DNA of 64,000 nt, taken from RPRB01 sp035519675 (GTDB lineage Bacteria > Myxococcota > Myxococcia > Myxococcales > Myxococcaceae). Position 1 is the stretch's first letter; every line of letters begins with the position of its first letter. Of this stretch, positions 8,965 through 17,095 are shown piece by piece. Location: the NCBI GenBank assembly GCA_035519675.1, contig DATIWB010000003.1, positions 44,290-108,289 on the forward strand. The letters are read 5' to 3'. A model generated the notes under the pieces. That model searched no databases. It was not told the origin of the DNA and was given only the letters and a program-made list of their open reading frames with translations. Both the position numbers and the translations under genes were made by a program.

Positions 8965-9530
8965 GGCGCCACCCTCATCCTGCGCATCACCTCGTCTCCC
9001 ACCTGGTCGAGCGGCGCCCAGGCCGCATCCTTGGGGGAGATGACCGACACCGGCAGGGGCCACTTCAGTCCCAGGCGTGGGTCGAACGGCGACAGCCCGC
9101 CCTCGCTGCCCGGGGCGTAGAACTCGCCCACCTGGTAGCTGGTCTCGGTGGCGTCTTCCAGCGCCTGATACCCGTGCGCGAAGCGTTCCGGGACGTAGAG
9201 CGCGCGGTGATTCTCCTCGGTGAGCTCCACCTCCACGTGCTGGAGATAGGTCGGGCTCTCCGGCCGCAGGTCCACGATGATGTCCAGGATCGCCCCGCGG
9301 GTGGCGCGGACCAGCTTGCTCTCGGCGTGAGGCGGGTACTGGAAGTGCATCCCCCGCAGCGTGCCCTTCTTCCTGTTGAAGGCCAGGTTGGCCTGGGCGA
9401 TCACCGGCTTCAGCCCGTGCTCGGAGAACTCGTTCTGGCAGAACGCGCGGGCGAAGAAGCCCCGGTCGTCCTCGCGCCGCTCGAGGTCGATGATGAACGC
9501 ACCCTTCAGCTTGGTCTCGGTGAAGATCAC
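8961..9530 (-). CDS. dTDP-4-dehydrorhamnose 3,5-epimerase family protein
   Basis: This 189-aa cupin belongs to the RfbC family, which epimerises C3 and/or C5 of 4-keto sugar nucleotides. Family motifs are visible: DDRGFFARAF, NLAFNRKKGTLRGMHFQYPP (containing the catalytic-His region) and VPERFAHGYQALED. Because RfbA, RfbB and RfbD are absent and RfbF is present, the substrate is more likely a CDP-sugar than dTDP-4-keto-rhamnose. The GTG at 9530 has AAGGGA about 6 nt upstream, which decides the start. The stop overlaps the next gene by ATGA. Confidence 0.85.
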   Translation of the reverse strand: MIFTETKLKGAFIIDLERREDDRGFFARAFCQNEFSEHGLKPVIAQANLAFNRKKGTLRGMHFQYPPHAESKLVRATRGAILDIIVDLRPESPTYLQHVEVELTEENHRALYVPERFAHGYQALEDATETSYQVGEFYAPGSEGGLSPFDPRLGLKWPLPVSVISPKDAAWAPLDQVGDEVMRRMRVAP

Positions 9531-9571
9531 GACGTCCCTTCCATGGACGCCCGTGGGGGGGTCGACCTCGC

Positions 9572-10615
9572 TCAGGCCGCCGCCGCGGGCTCCTTGATCC
9601 AGCTGAGATCCGGACCGAGGTTGCCCGCGGCCATCAGCTGCTTGATCTGGTCGATGCGCCGGTACCGCGGGCCCTCGAAGTCCGCCAGCACCAGGCCGAT
9701 GGCCCGGTACGCCTCGTAGAGCTGCTTCGCTCCCTTGCGCGCGTCCCACTGGGGCTGGAACTCGGGGAGGAGCTTGGCCACCTTGGAGAAGTCCGCCCGG
9801 TAGTTCCGCTTGTCGGGGCCGGCGTCGTCGGCGAAGGCGATCTCGCAGCCGGGCACCGTCTCCTTGACGATCTGGGCGATGTCCCGGATGCGGTAGTTCT
9901 GGTCGTTCTTGCCGACGTTGAAGGCCTGGGCGTGCACCCGCTCCCGAGGCACGCTCAGGGCGGCGAGGAACGCCCGGCTGATGTCCTCGATGTGCACGAT
10001 GGGACGCCAGGGGCTCCCGTCGCTCTTGAGCATCACCTTCCCCGAGGTGAAGGCCCAGGCCACCAGGTTGTTGAGCACGATGTCGAAGCGCAGGCGCGGC
10101 GAGACGCCGTAGGCGGTCGCGCAGCGAAGGAACGTGGGCGAGAACCCGTCGTCCGCCAGCCGGGAGACGTCCCGCTCCACTCGCACCTTCGATTCGCCGT
10201 AGGCGGTCACCGGGTTGAGCTCGGACTCCTCGTTCACCGGAGCGTCCCCGGCCGCACCGTAGTTGCTGCACGAGCTGGCGAAGACGAAGCGGCTCACCCC
10301 GGCCTCCTTCGCCAGCGCGGCGAGCCGCACCGAGGCCAAGTGATTGATGTCGTAGGTCAGCTTGGGGTTCAGGTCACCCAGTGGATCGTTGGAGAGCGCG
10401 GCCAGGTGCACCACCGCCTCGTGGCCGCGGAGGTCCTTCGCCTCCAGCGCCCGCAGGTCCTTGACCACGGTGTGGATCGACTCGCGCCACGGACCGAACG
10501 TCGAGCGACGGTAGAGGTCGGTGTCGACGCCCGTCACCTCGTGCCCCGCCTGCACCAGGAAGGGTGCCATCACGGTCCCGATGTAGCCGCGGCTTCCGGT
10601 CAACAGGATCTTCAT
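9572..10615 (-). CDS. NAD-dependent epimerase/dehydratase (extended SDR)
   Basis: An extended short-chain dehydrogenase of 347 aa. The NAD-binding GSRGYIG motif is near residue 8, with an acidic strand end at VDTDLY. The active site shows SSCSNYG and YGESK (the YxxxK pair). The segment WRPIVHIEDISRAFLAAL is typical of nucleotide-sugar 4-epimerases and dehydratases. It sits between the flippase gene and the RfbC-like gene in the polysaccharide operon. It could act as 4-epimerase, 4,6-dehydratase or reductase on the CDP-sugar; the sequence alone does not decide. Confidence 0.85.
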   Translation of the reverse strand: MKILLTGSRGYIGTVMAPFLVQAGHEVTGVDTDLYRRSTFGPWRESIHTVVKDLRALEAKDLRGHEAVVHLAALSNDPLGDLNPKLTYDINHLASVRLAALAKEAGVSRFVFASSCSNYGAAGDAPVNEESELNPVTAYGESKVRVERDVSRLADDGFSPTFLRCATAYGVSPRLRFDIVLNNLVAWAFTSGKVMLKSDGSPWRPIVHIEDISRAFLAALSVPRERVHAQAFNVGKNDQNYRIRDIAQIVKETVPGCEIAFADDAGPDKRNYRADFSKVAKLLPEFQPQWDARKGAKQLYEAYRAIGLVLADFEGPRYRRIDQIKQLMAAGNLGPDLSWIKEPAAAA

Positions 10616-10768
10616 CTGCCTCTCGTCCCTCCCCGGGGGACCACGGGCTCGCATCCGCGCCTGCCGCCGCCAGCGCGCCGTGGGTCCGGCGCCGCGCACT
10701 GTATCCGGATCCCCACGGCGCTCGGTAGCAATCCCGAGGCGCCGCGGTGCGGTCGAGATCCACCGCGC

Positions 10769-12307
10769 TCAGGGAAGGGTTGTGCCCGGGGCCGGGGTCA
10801 CCGGCGACTCCACCGGGTCGCGCCGGAACTGTGCGCGCAGACGATGGAGGTCGTGGCGCCGGACGAGGCCGGACAGGATGGAGAGGAGGGTGAAGACCAC
10901 GATGCAGAGTGGAATCGCGAGCCACGGAGAGAGCGGCGGCAGCCAGTGGAGGAGCGCTCCGGTCCCCAGCGCGGAGAGCAGGGCCCGCCCCCCGTCCACC
11001 AGGACCGGCCGGGCCGTGCCCCGGGGCATCAAGGTCAACAGGCCGAGGAACACCAGCAGCTCACAGCCGACGAAAGCGGTGACCACCCCGATCCCGCCGT
11101 TGCCCGTCCGGCGCTGGAACCAGGGAATGAGGACCAGCTCCAGTCCGGTGGCCAGCACCACGGTGGCGATCTTCATGATCGAGAAGGCCGTCGCCTTCCC
11201 CAGCGCGGTCGCCGCGGTCCCCAGCAGCACGTCGACGAAGACCAGGAACAGCCCGAGGCCGAAGACTCCGAGGATGATCCCCGCCGGAGCGAACTGCCCC
11301 TTGCTGCCGTAGACGATCCGGATCGCCACCTCGGCGAAGTGCCAGGTGCCCACCGCCGCCAGCCCACCGAGCCAGACCATGGGACGATCGGCGAGGCGCA
11401 TCTCGCGGTGGAATTGCTCGACGTTTCCCGCCGCCCGCGACAGCCGGGGGAAGGCGGCCGCCCCGAGGATCAGCGAGGGGGCGAGCAAGGTTCCCATCAG
11501 CGTCTTCGCCGCGCCGTACCAGCCCACCGCCTCCTTGGGGACCAGCTCGGAGAGGAGGATGGCGTCGATGTACGGCTGGACGTTGGTGGCCAGGTTCATC
11601 GACATCAGCGCCGTGCCACCGACCAGGATCTCCCGGGCAGTGGTCCGCGAGAAGCGCAGCGGGGAGCGCTCCACCTGCCGGTACAGCCAGGCCGCGAGGG
11701 CCAGCGCCGCGCAGCCGGCCAGCCCCTGCGCCACCACCACCCCGCCGAGGCCGAGCCCGAGCGCCAGGGCGGCCAGGGCCAGGACCAGCCCCGCGAAGCG
11801 GTTGGCCACCGAGACCGTGGCGTCGAGGCCCATCCGGTCGCGGCCGCGAAAGACGACGCCGAAGTTCTGCGCCAGGAACAGCGGCAGGTTCAGGGCGACG
11901 AACGCCACGGCGAACCAGATGCTTCGCCGGTCATAGCCCAGCGCCCAGGCGCTCAGCCCGGTGGGGATGCAGACCAGCGCCGTCCCCACCGCACGCAGCA
12001 CCAGCCCGGTCCCGAGCAGCTCCCCCGCGCGCTCGGGGGTGCGGGCGACGGCCCGGATGCCGAAGAACTGCTGCCCCCAGTCCACCAGCACCAGGGCAAA
12101 GCTGGCAAAGGAGCTGATCAGGAAGTACAGGCCGAAGTCGCCGACCCCCAGCGTCCGGCCGAGGGCGGCGCTGAAGAGGATGCCCAGGACCATGGTGCCG
12201 GCCTGGCCGAGCACGAGGTGAAAGGCGTTCCGAGCCAGCGAGGCGCCCGGACGGTCCGGCGTCTGCGGTGTGATGTGCGCGGGCGGGGCAGGGGCGGGCG
12301 CGGTCAC
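10769..12307 (-). CDS. Polysaccharide flippase, Wzx-like
   Basis: A 512-aa polytopic inner-membrane protein with about a dozen hydrophobic segments, beginning SLARNAFHLVLGQAGTMVLG and including DFGLYFLISSFASFAL, the typical first helices of the MATE-like polysaccharide transporter family (RfbX/Wzx). It would flip the undecaprenyl-linked repeat unit to the periplasm. A GTG start at 12307 overlaps the stop of the upstream gene (GTGA), so the two are probably translationally coupled. It lies between the assembly genes and the sugar-nucleotide genes. The C-terminal tail (about 30 residues) is basic and cytoplasmic-looking. Confidence 0.85.
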   Translation of the reverse strand: MTAPAPAPPAHITPQTPDRPGASLARNAFHLVLGQAGTMVLGILFSAALGRTLGVGDFGLYFLISSFASFALVLVDWGQQFFGIRAVARTPERAGELLGTGLVLRAVGTALVCIPTGLSAWALGYDRRSIWFAVAFVALNLPLFLAQNFGVVFRGRDRMGLDATVSVANRFAGLVLALAALALGLGLGGVVVAQGLAGCAALALAAWLYRQVERSPLRFSRTTAREILVGGTALMSMNLATNVQPYIDAILLSELVPKEAVGWYGAAKTLMGTLLAPSLILGAAAFPRLSRAAGNVEQFHREMRLADRPMVWLGGLAAVGTWHFAEVAIRIVYGSKGQFAPAGIILGVFGLGLFLVFVDVLLGTAATALGKATAFSIMKIATVVLATGLELVLIPWFQRRTGNGGIGVVTAFVGCELLVFLGLLTLMPRGTARPVLVDGGRALLSALGTGALLHWLPPLSPWLAIPLCIVVFTLLSILSGLVRRHDLHRLRAQFRRDPVESPVTPAPGTTLP

Positions 12308-12801
12308 GGAATGGTGATGCACCCCACGAAGCGCTGTGCGCCGATCAGCTTCACCGTCTCCCGCGCCGCAGCGACCGGAGTCTTCCCCAGCGTGAGGCAG
12401 AGCACGACCGCGTCGGCGGCCAGGGCGATGGGGATGCCGGAGGGCTGGGAGAGGACCGAGTCGACCAGCACCAGCACTCGCTCGCTCCACTCGGTGGCCG
12501 CGGGACGGACCGGTGCGGCACCGCTCATGTCGAGGATCAGCGGCGCGGTGGCGGGGAGCTGGAGGCCGCGGGCGTCGAGCATCCGGAGCCGGTCACCCAT
12601 TGTCAGCTTGCCCACGTCGTGCAGAGCCTTGCCCACCTCCTGGGAGGAGGTCCCGGGGTCGGCAGGGACCAGCACCAGGCTCGCCCAGGGCAGCCGCTGG
12701 ATCGAGAACCACAGCTGCTGCATGGGCAGCGCCGGGATGCTGGCGCCAGGGTTGGAGTCCGGCCCAGCCTGCTCGGCGAGCTTGAAAGTGGCCCGGCTCA
12801 T
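12304..12801 (-). CDS. Degenerate BY-kinase/CpsD-like P-loop protein lacking Walker A
   Basis: The 165-aa protein aligns by eye with the ATPase part of CpsD/Wzc tyrosine kinases. LWFSIQRLPWASLVLVPADP matches the FRTLRTNL...SILVTSPGPGEGKST region, DRLRMLDARG matches the following strand, and ADAVVLCLTLGKTPVAAARE matches DGVLLVVRAGKT. The P-loop itself has been replaced by PADPGTSSQEVGKA, without the GK(S/T) needed to bind phosphate, and no Tyr-rich tail is present. I infer a non-catalytic partner of the neighbouring Wzz-like protein rather than a working kinase. The ATG at 12801 is 7 nt after GGAG; a GTG directly before it is an alternative start. Its stop overlaps the flippase start. Confidence 0.65.
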   Translation of the reverse strand: MSRATFKLAEQAGPDSNPGASIPALPMQQLWFSIQRLPWASLVLVPADPGTSSQEVGKALHDVGKLTMGDRLRMLDARGLQLPATAPLILDMSGAAPVRPAATEWSERVLVLVDSVLSQPSGIPIALAADAVVLCLTLGKTPVAAARETVKLIGAQRFVGCITIP

Positions 12802-12920
12802 CACGCTTCTCCGCCCCCTCCGCCGTCACCGCCCACTTAGAGGCCCCTCGGCCCGGAGATCAAGAAGGCCGCTCCGACCCGTCCAGGAAGGCGGAACCCC
12901 GGTCCTGGAAATCGCGGCAG

Positions 12921-14363
12921 TCAGGAGCGCGGCATCTCCCCGAGCACCGGAATTCCCAGGAGCCGCTCCACCTGCCAGGTCTCGAGCAAGCGGCCGGAGC
13001 GGAGATCGGCCAGGACCGCAGCGAGGACGGAGAGCAGGGCGGCGGCGAGCACCGCTCCGGCGGCGAAGAGGGGGATCTTCGGCTTCTCCGGGCGCTTGGG
13101 GAGGATGGGCGGCCGCAGGACGCTGTAGCGGTACTTGAACGCCGCCCGGGCGGTGTCGAGCTCGATCCGGGCGCTGTCGATCCGGTCGAGCAGCACGTCG
13201 TACTTCTCCATCGCGAAGCGCAGGCGCGTCCTTGCGTACTCCTCGCCCAGATCCTGAAGACCTCCGGAGGGACGCTTCCGCGGGGCGGTCTCGCTCGCCT
13301 GGGGGGTGGCAAGGGGGACCGGGTCCGGCCGGGGGACACTGAGCCGGCCCAGGTCGCCCTGGAGCGAGCGCTCCTCGGCGCGCAGCGCCTGGAGCTGGGG
13401 CGAGTCCTCCTGGAGCGCGGCGATGCTCTGCTGGAGCTTCACCACCGTGGGATGACGGTCGGCATAGACCGTTCGCTGCTGGGACAGCTCCATCTGGAGC
13501 TCCGCCAGGCGGCGGCGCCGGAACTCCTCCAGCTCGTTGATCGCCCGCCGCCTGCCGTCGAGCCTCACCTTGACCTCGGCGGCCTCGGCCTTCATCGCCT
13601 CGTACGCCGGGTCGCGCCGGAAGACCGTGCCCGTCCGGCGCACGTCGGCGCGGGTGGCCGGATCCTTCGCTCGGCGGAGGTCCTCCACCGAGGTCTCGAT
13701 CGCCTCCCGGAGATTGTTGGCGTGCCCCTCGAGGATCTCGATGGTCTCGGCGATGGTCGACACCTCGGCCTGGTGCCGTGCTTCGAGGAAGTTCAGCAGC
13801 GCTTGGTCCACCAGCCGGAAGGCCTGCTCCGCATTCGGCCAGTCGATGGTGATGGTGACGGTGGACTCGCCGGTGCCGATCTTGAGCTGCTTCTCCAGCA
13901 GGCCGACCATCGCGTTCACCCGATCCTCCTCGGTCAGAGGGGAGAGGGGCTCCATCACCCGGTCCTTGAGCCTGAGCAGCGGGGCCCGGTCCTGCTCCCA
14001 GCGCTTCATGAGGTCGGTCTGCTTCATCAGTGACAGCAGATTGTCCCGGCGGAGCACCGTCTCCGTTGCGGCCCGGGTCGGCGTGTCCGCCTCCAGCGGC
14101 ACAGTGCGGCTCGGGTTGCCGAGCGCGGGCATGACCGTGTTGCGCTGGGCCAGCAGCTGGGCCTCCACGTGGTAGCTGCGAGGGAGCGCCCAGAGCAGGA
14201 ACACCCCGGCCCCGAGCACGAGCAGGAAGGTGCAGAACACCAGGAGCCGCCGCCGGCGTACCGCGTGCAAGAGGAACAGGAGCGAGTGCTTCAGCTGCTC
14301 CAGGTCCACCAGCTGGAAGTCATCCGGATCTTCGCGGACCCGTTCCCGGTCCGCCGGGCTCAC
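12921..14363 (-). CDS. Wzz-type polysaccharide co-polymerase (chain length determinant)
   Basis: A 480-aa inner-membrane protein with a first transmembrane helix at about 38-60 (LLVFCTFLLVLGAGVFLLWA), a long periplasmic coiled-coil region (about 190-400, rich in E, R, L and Q) and a second transmembrane helix near 430-455. This is the GNVR/Wzz architecture that sets chain length with Wzy and links to the OPX exporter. No cytoplasmic kinase is fused; the kinase-like protein encoded next may be its partner. GTG start at 14363 overlaps the receiver gene's stop (GTGA). The last residues (RLLGIPVLGEMPRS) resemble the linker to BY-kinases, suggesting that a kinase domain once followed. Confidence 0.85.
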   Translation of the reverse strand: MSPADRERVREDPDDFQLVDLEQLKHSLLFLLHAVRRRRLLVFCTFLLVLGAGVFLLWALPRSYHVEAQLLAQRNTVMPALGNPSRTVPLEADTPTRAATETVLRRDNLLSLMKQTDLMKRWEQDRAPLLRLKDRVMEPLSPLTEEDRVNAMVGLLEKQLKIGTGESTVTITIDWPNAEQAFRLVDQALLNFLEARHQAEVSTIAETIEILEGHANNLREAIETSVEDLRRAKDPATRADVRRTGTVFRRDPAYEAMKAEAAEVKVRLDGRRRAINELEEFRRRRLAELQMELSQQRTVYADRHPTVVKLQQSIAALQEDSPQLQALRAEERSLQGDLGRLSVPRPDPVPLATPQASETAPRKRPSGGLQDLGEEYARTRLRFAMEKYDVLLDRIDSARIELDTARAAFKYRYSVLRPPILPKRPEKPKIPLFAAGAVLAAALLSVLAAVLADLRSGRLLETWQVERLLGIPVLGEMPRS

Positions 14364-14770
14364 GCCTCGCCTCGCTCTGGGTGTGGCTGTGGTCCGCGAG
14401 CGATGCAGACGTTCACTGCGCGGCTGAACTCGCTCCGCTTGAAGGGCTTGATCAGGTAGGCGGTGGCCCCCACCTCCTCGGCGAAGGCGCGGTCCATCGG
14501 CTTGGCCCGGGCGCTCATCACCAGGATCGGGATGCCCCTCAGCTCGGGGATGCTGCGCATGAACTCGCAGACCTCGAACCCGCTGAGCTCCGGGAGCATC
14601 AGATCGAGGCAGACCAGGTCCGGACGTGACTCCGAGTCCTTCAGGATGCGGATCGCCGAGCGTCCGTCGGCGGCCTCGGTGACGTCGAGCTCCATCGTCT
14701 GCAGATAGGTCCGCACCAGCGCCCGTGCGTCCGGATGATCTTCGACCACCAGCGCCCGTCTACGAGCCAT
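14360..14770 (-). CDS. Single-domain response regulator
   Basis: A CheY-like receiver of about 135 aa. The acidic pair is in VVEDHPDAR, the phosphoacceptor Asp in DLVCLDLMLPELSG and the conserved Lys in LIKPFKRSEF. There is no output domain, so it acts by protein contact. Its place inside the export operon, overlapping the Wzz gene, suggests it controls polysaccharide assembly in response to an unlinked histidine kinase. An ATG at 14788 would add six residues; I prefer 14770 because GAGAA lies 4 nt upstream. Confidence 0.8.
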   Translation of the reverse strand: MARRRALVVEDHPDARALVRTYLQTMELDVTEAADGRSAIRILKDSESRPDLVCLDLMLPELSGFEVCEFMRSIPELRGIPILVMSARAKPMDRAFAEEVGATAYLIKPFKRSEFSRAVNVCIARGPQPHPERGEA

Positions 14771-14857
14771 CGTGTTCTCGGTCGACATCGAGGGTGCGCA
14801 TCGGACCACTTCGCCGCCCCGCGCACCAGAGGGCACAAAGGACACCCCTCGCCCCGT

Positions 14858-16201
14858 TCATGGCGGCGCTCCGACCAGCGCGCCCGAGATGGCGAGGAAG
14901 CCGACCCAGCCGAAGGCCACCGGTGCGGCAGGATCGAAGCCCCGGAGCCAGGCCGTGCGCCCGCCCAGGGAGACGGTGAGCCGCGGGGCGAACACGTAGC
15001 TGAGCTTGCCCTCGAACCGTGCATCCAGCTGGGGGCCGGAGACCGCCACCGCCACGCCACCGTTGAGCTCCATCCACAGGCGGCCGACCAGCGGGACCGC
15101 GCTGAGCAGCACCGTCTCGAAGCGCTCGTAGACGGAGCCGTTCAGCTGGTCCGGAACCGGAGCGACCCGGAGCTGCAACACGTTCCTCACGTCCCCCGCC
15201 GGCAGAAGGACCCGCTGGGTGAAGGCCAGGGCCACCACCGGCAGCACGCTCCGCTGCAGCGGCTGGGTTCCACCCGCGGCGTTCGGCACACCGCTCGAGC
15301 GAAACGCGGTCGCACCGCCAGTGAGATCGGTCTGCAGCGTCCGGCCCCAGCTGTGGCTCCAGGTGCCGGTCAGGTCCACCAGCGTCGAGTGCGCCCCGGT
15401 GCTGAAGCTGCTGCTGCTGGCCGAGAGGAGCGTGCTCCACGCATCCAGTGGACCGAGCAGCCACTGCAGTCCGGTCGCCCCGACCGGACCCTTCTGCAGC
15501 GGCAGGGCCTGCTGGGCCTCGGGCGTCGCCCCGCCGCGCCGGGTGTAGCCACCCGAGAGCAGCCAGGACAGCCTCGGGGCGATGGTGTGAACGAACCCTA
15601 GGCCGCCGTCGTACTCCTCCACCTTGAGGACCCGCTGGGCGGGCGGTGTTCCCGGCCCGGGGATGGGCAAGGTGGGCGAGGGCGTGGTCGGTGTCGCGGT
15701 GGTCCCGCCGGTGGGCTCACCGATGCCGGGCGGGGCCCCGGGGACGATGGTGGTCAGGGGAGAGAAGTCGTACTCGCCGTAGGCGATCCGTCCGTTGGCG
15801 AAGAGCTTCCACCGGCCCGAGGGCTGGTAGTCGAGCGTGATGCGCCCCCGGTGGAGGTACGAGACGTGCTTCCCGGGCTGGCCGCTGCTGTCGTTGGCGA
15901 CGGCGCCGGGGACGACGAAGACGCGCGGCTCGTAGCTGAGAGCCAGCCCGCCACCCTCCAGCGGCAGGAGGATGCCCGCCACCGGATTGAACTCGGCCTC
16001 GGTGCGGGCCGGTCCGCTGCCGGTGGTGGCGCCGTTGAAGCCCAGGGGGTGTCCGGAGCGAAGCTCGGCACGCAGGCCGAGCTGGTACTTGATCGGCTCG
16101 GGCGGCTTCTCCGGATCCCGCTGCACCATGGGACCGGTGAGGACGATGGGGTCGGCGTAGAGCAGGAACAGCCCGACCACCGCGGACGAGACGACGCCCA
16201 T
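14858..16201 (-). CDS. Outer-membrane beta-barrel, probable partner of the OPX exporter
   Basis: A 447-aa protein with an N-terminal signal-like segment (VVSSAVVGLFLLYA), then a long series of alternating polar/aromatic strands (for example GLALSYEPRVFVV, RITLDYQPSGRWKLFANGR, FRSSGV), a Pro/Thr-rich linker near 175 and a final glycine-rich segment. This is the pattern of an outer-membrane barrel. The gene starts 6 nt after the OPX gene, with AGGGG before the ATG. In Myxococcus, short OPX (Wza) proteins that lack a membrane helix work with separate barrel porins (Wzp); I infer the same pair here. Sequence similarity alone is weak for barrels. Confidence 0.75.
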   Translation of the reverse strand: MGVVSSAVVGLFLLYADPIVLTGPMVQRDPEKPPEPIKYQLGLRAELRSGHPLGFNGATTGSGPARTEAEFNPVAGILLPLEGGGLALSYEPRVFVVPGAVANDSSGQPGKHVSYLHRGRITLDYQPSGRWKLFANGRIAYGEYDFSPLTTIVPGAPPGIGEPTGGTTATPTTPSPTLPIPGPGTPPAQRVLKVEEYDGGLGFVHTIAPRLSWLLSGGYTRRGGATPEAQQALPLQKGPVGATGLQWLLGPLDAWSTLLSASSSSFSTGAHSTLVDLTGTWSHSWGRTLQTDLTGGATAFRSSGVPNAAGGTQPLQRSVLPVVALAFTQRVLLPAGDVRNVLQLRVAPVPDQLNGSVYERFETVLLSAVPLVGRLWMELNGGVAVAVSGPQLDARFEGKLSYVFAPRLTVSLGGRTAWLRGFDPAAPVAFGWVGFLAISGALVGAPP

Positions 16202-16207
16202 CCACCC

Positions 16208-16813
16208 CTACTCCACGACGACGCTGTCGCCGGGACGCAACCGGAAGGTGGCCGCCTTGCCCTCGGTCTGGGTGAGCTGCTCGTAGGTGAAGCGGATCCG
16301 GGCGCGCTCCGGTGCCTCGCGCACCACGAAGACCCGGTCCTTCGATGCGTACTGGTTGAAGCCGCCGGCCGCGGCGAGGGCCTGCAGCACCCCGGCCCCG
16401 GGAGGAACGGCGTAGAGGCCGGGCTTCACCAGCTCGCCCATCACCGCCACCGAGAACGGACGCGCCTCCTCGAGCGAGACGGTCACCACCGGAGCATTGA
16501 TGAATTCCTTGAGCTTCGACTGCAGCTGCTTGGCGAGCGCGTTGGGCTCCTGACCGGCCACCACCACGTCGTTCAGGAAGGGGACGGACACCTTGCCGTC
16601 GTCGCGCACCTTGGCCCGGGTCGACATGTCGGGCTGGTTGAAGACGCGGATCTGGATCACGTCGCCCGGCTGGATGATGTAACCCGGCTGCGCCGGGCCG
16701 GGCGGCTCCTTGTAATCGTTCACCCAGGTGAACGGGCCGGTGGTGGCGCAGCCGCCGAGGAGCAGAAGGCAGGCGGCGAAGGCACCTCTCGCTGCTCCGG
16801 AAGAGCGTTGCAT
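16208..16813 (-). CDS. Short OPX polysaccharide export lipoprotein
   Basis: A 201-aa lipoprotein (LLLLGGC, Cys22). Residues about 43-115 form the polysaccharide export (PES) domain (YIIQPGDVIQIRVFNQPDMS), and about 119-170 one SLBB domain (VAVMGELVKPGLYAVP). The protein ends directly after a beta segment (LRPGDSVVVE). The C-terminal amphipathic helix that forms the outer-membrane pore in E. coli Wza is absent. It should therefore need a separate outer-membrane channel, and the next gene encodes a barrel. The ATG at 16813 precedes the signal peptide. It is the first gene of the leftward operon. Confidence 0.9.
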   Translation of the reverse strand: MQRSSGAARGAFAACLLLLGGCATTGPFTWVNDYKEPPGPAQPGYIIQPGDVIQIRVFNQPDMSTRAKVRDDGKVSVPFLNDVVVAGQEPNALAKQLQSKLKEFINAPVVTVSLEEARPFSVAVMGELVKPGLYAVPPGAGVLQALAAAGGFNQYASKDRVFVVREAPERARIRFTYEQLTQTEGKAATFRLRPGDSVVVE

Positions 16814-17095
16814 GAGGGCGGCGGGAGTAGCACGCGCCGGAGAGACCGGGCAATCCGGTGCTGGGGACTGGTGAGAGCCTCCTCCGGTTTCCGGAGAGGG
16901 GGGAGACCGGCTTCCGGCACCCCGATGGTGATCGGTCGGCCCGGGTGTGGATGACCCCACCGGGTGTGGGCAACCTCATGCGGATTCACACAATTGAGCG
17001 TGTGCTCCGCGCACAAGTGAGGAAGACTCCGCCCCCGTCGCCAGGAGTGAGCGACTGCGGTCTGCAGCGCTCGTGCGAGCGTAGGGGAGCGGGAA
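16814..17095. promoter_or_regulatory. Divergent promoter region of the polysaccharide locus
   Basis: The 282-bp gap lies between the leftward export operon and the rightward priming transferase gene. An inverted repeat CACAC-N8-GTGTG (about 16987-17004), immediately followed by a GTGTGC/GCGCAC element, is a possible operator. No clear -35/-10 pair was found. Confidence 0.4.

Noticed and set aside
9932..13138. Long plus-strand open frame of 1068 codons
   Set aside because: It runs antisense to several well-supported genes (epimerase, Wzx, CpsD-like, Wzz) and is low-complexity Arg/Gly/Pro sequence, a high-GC shadow.
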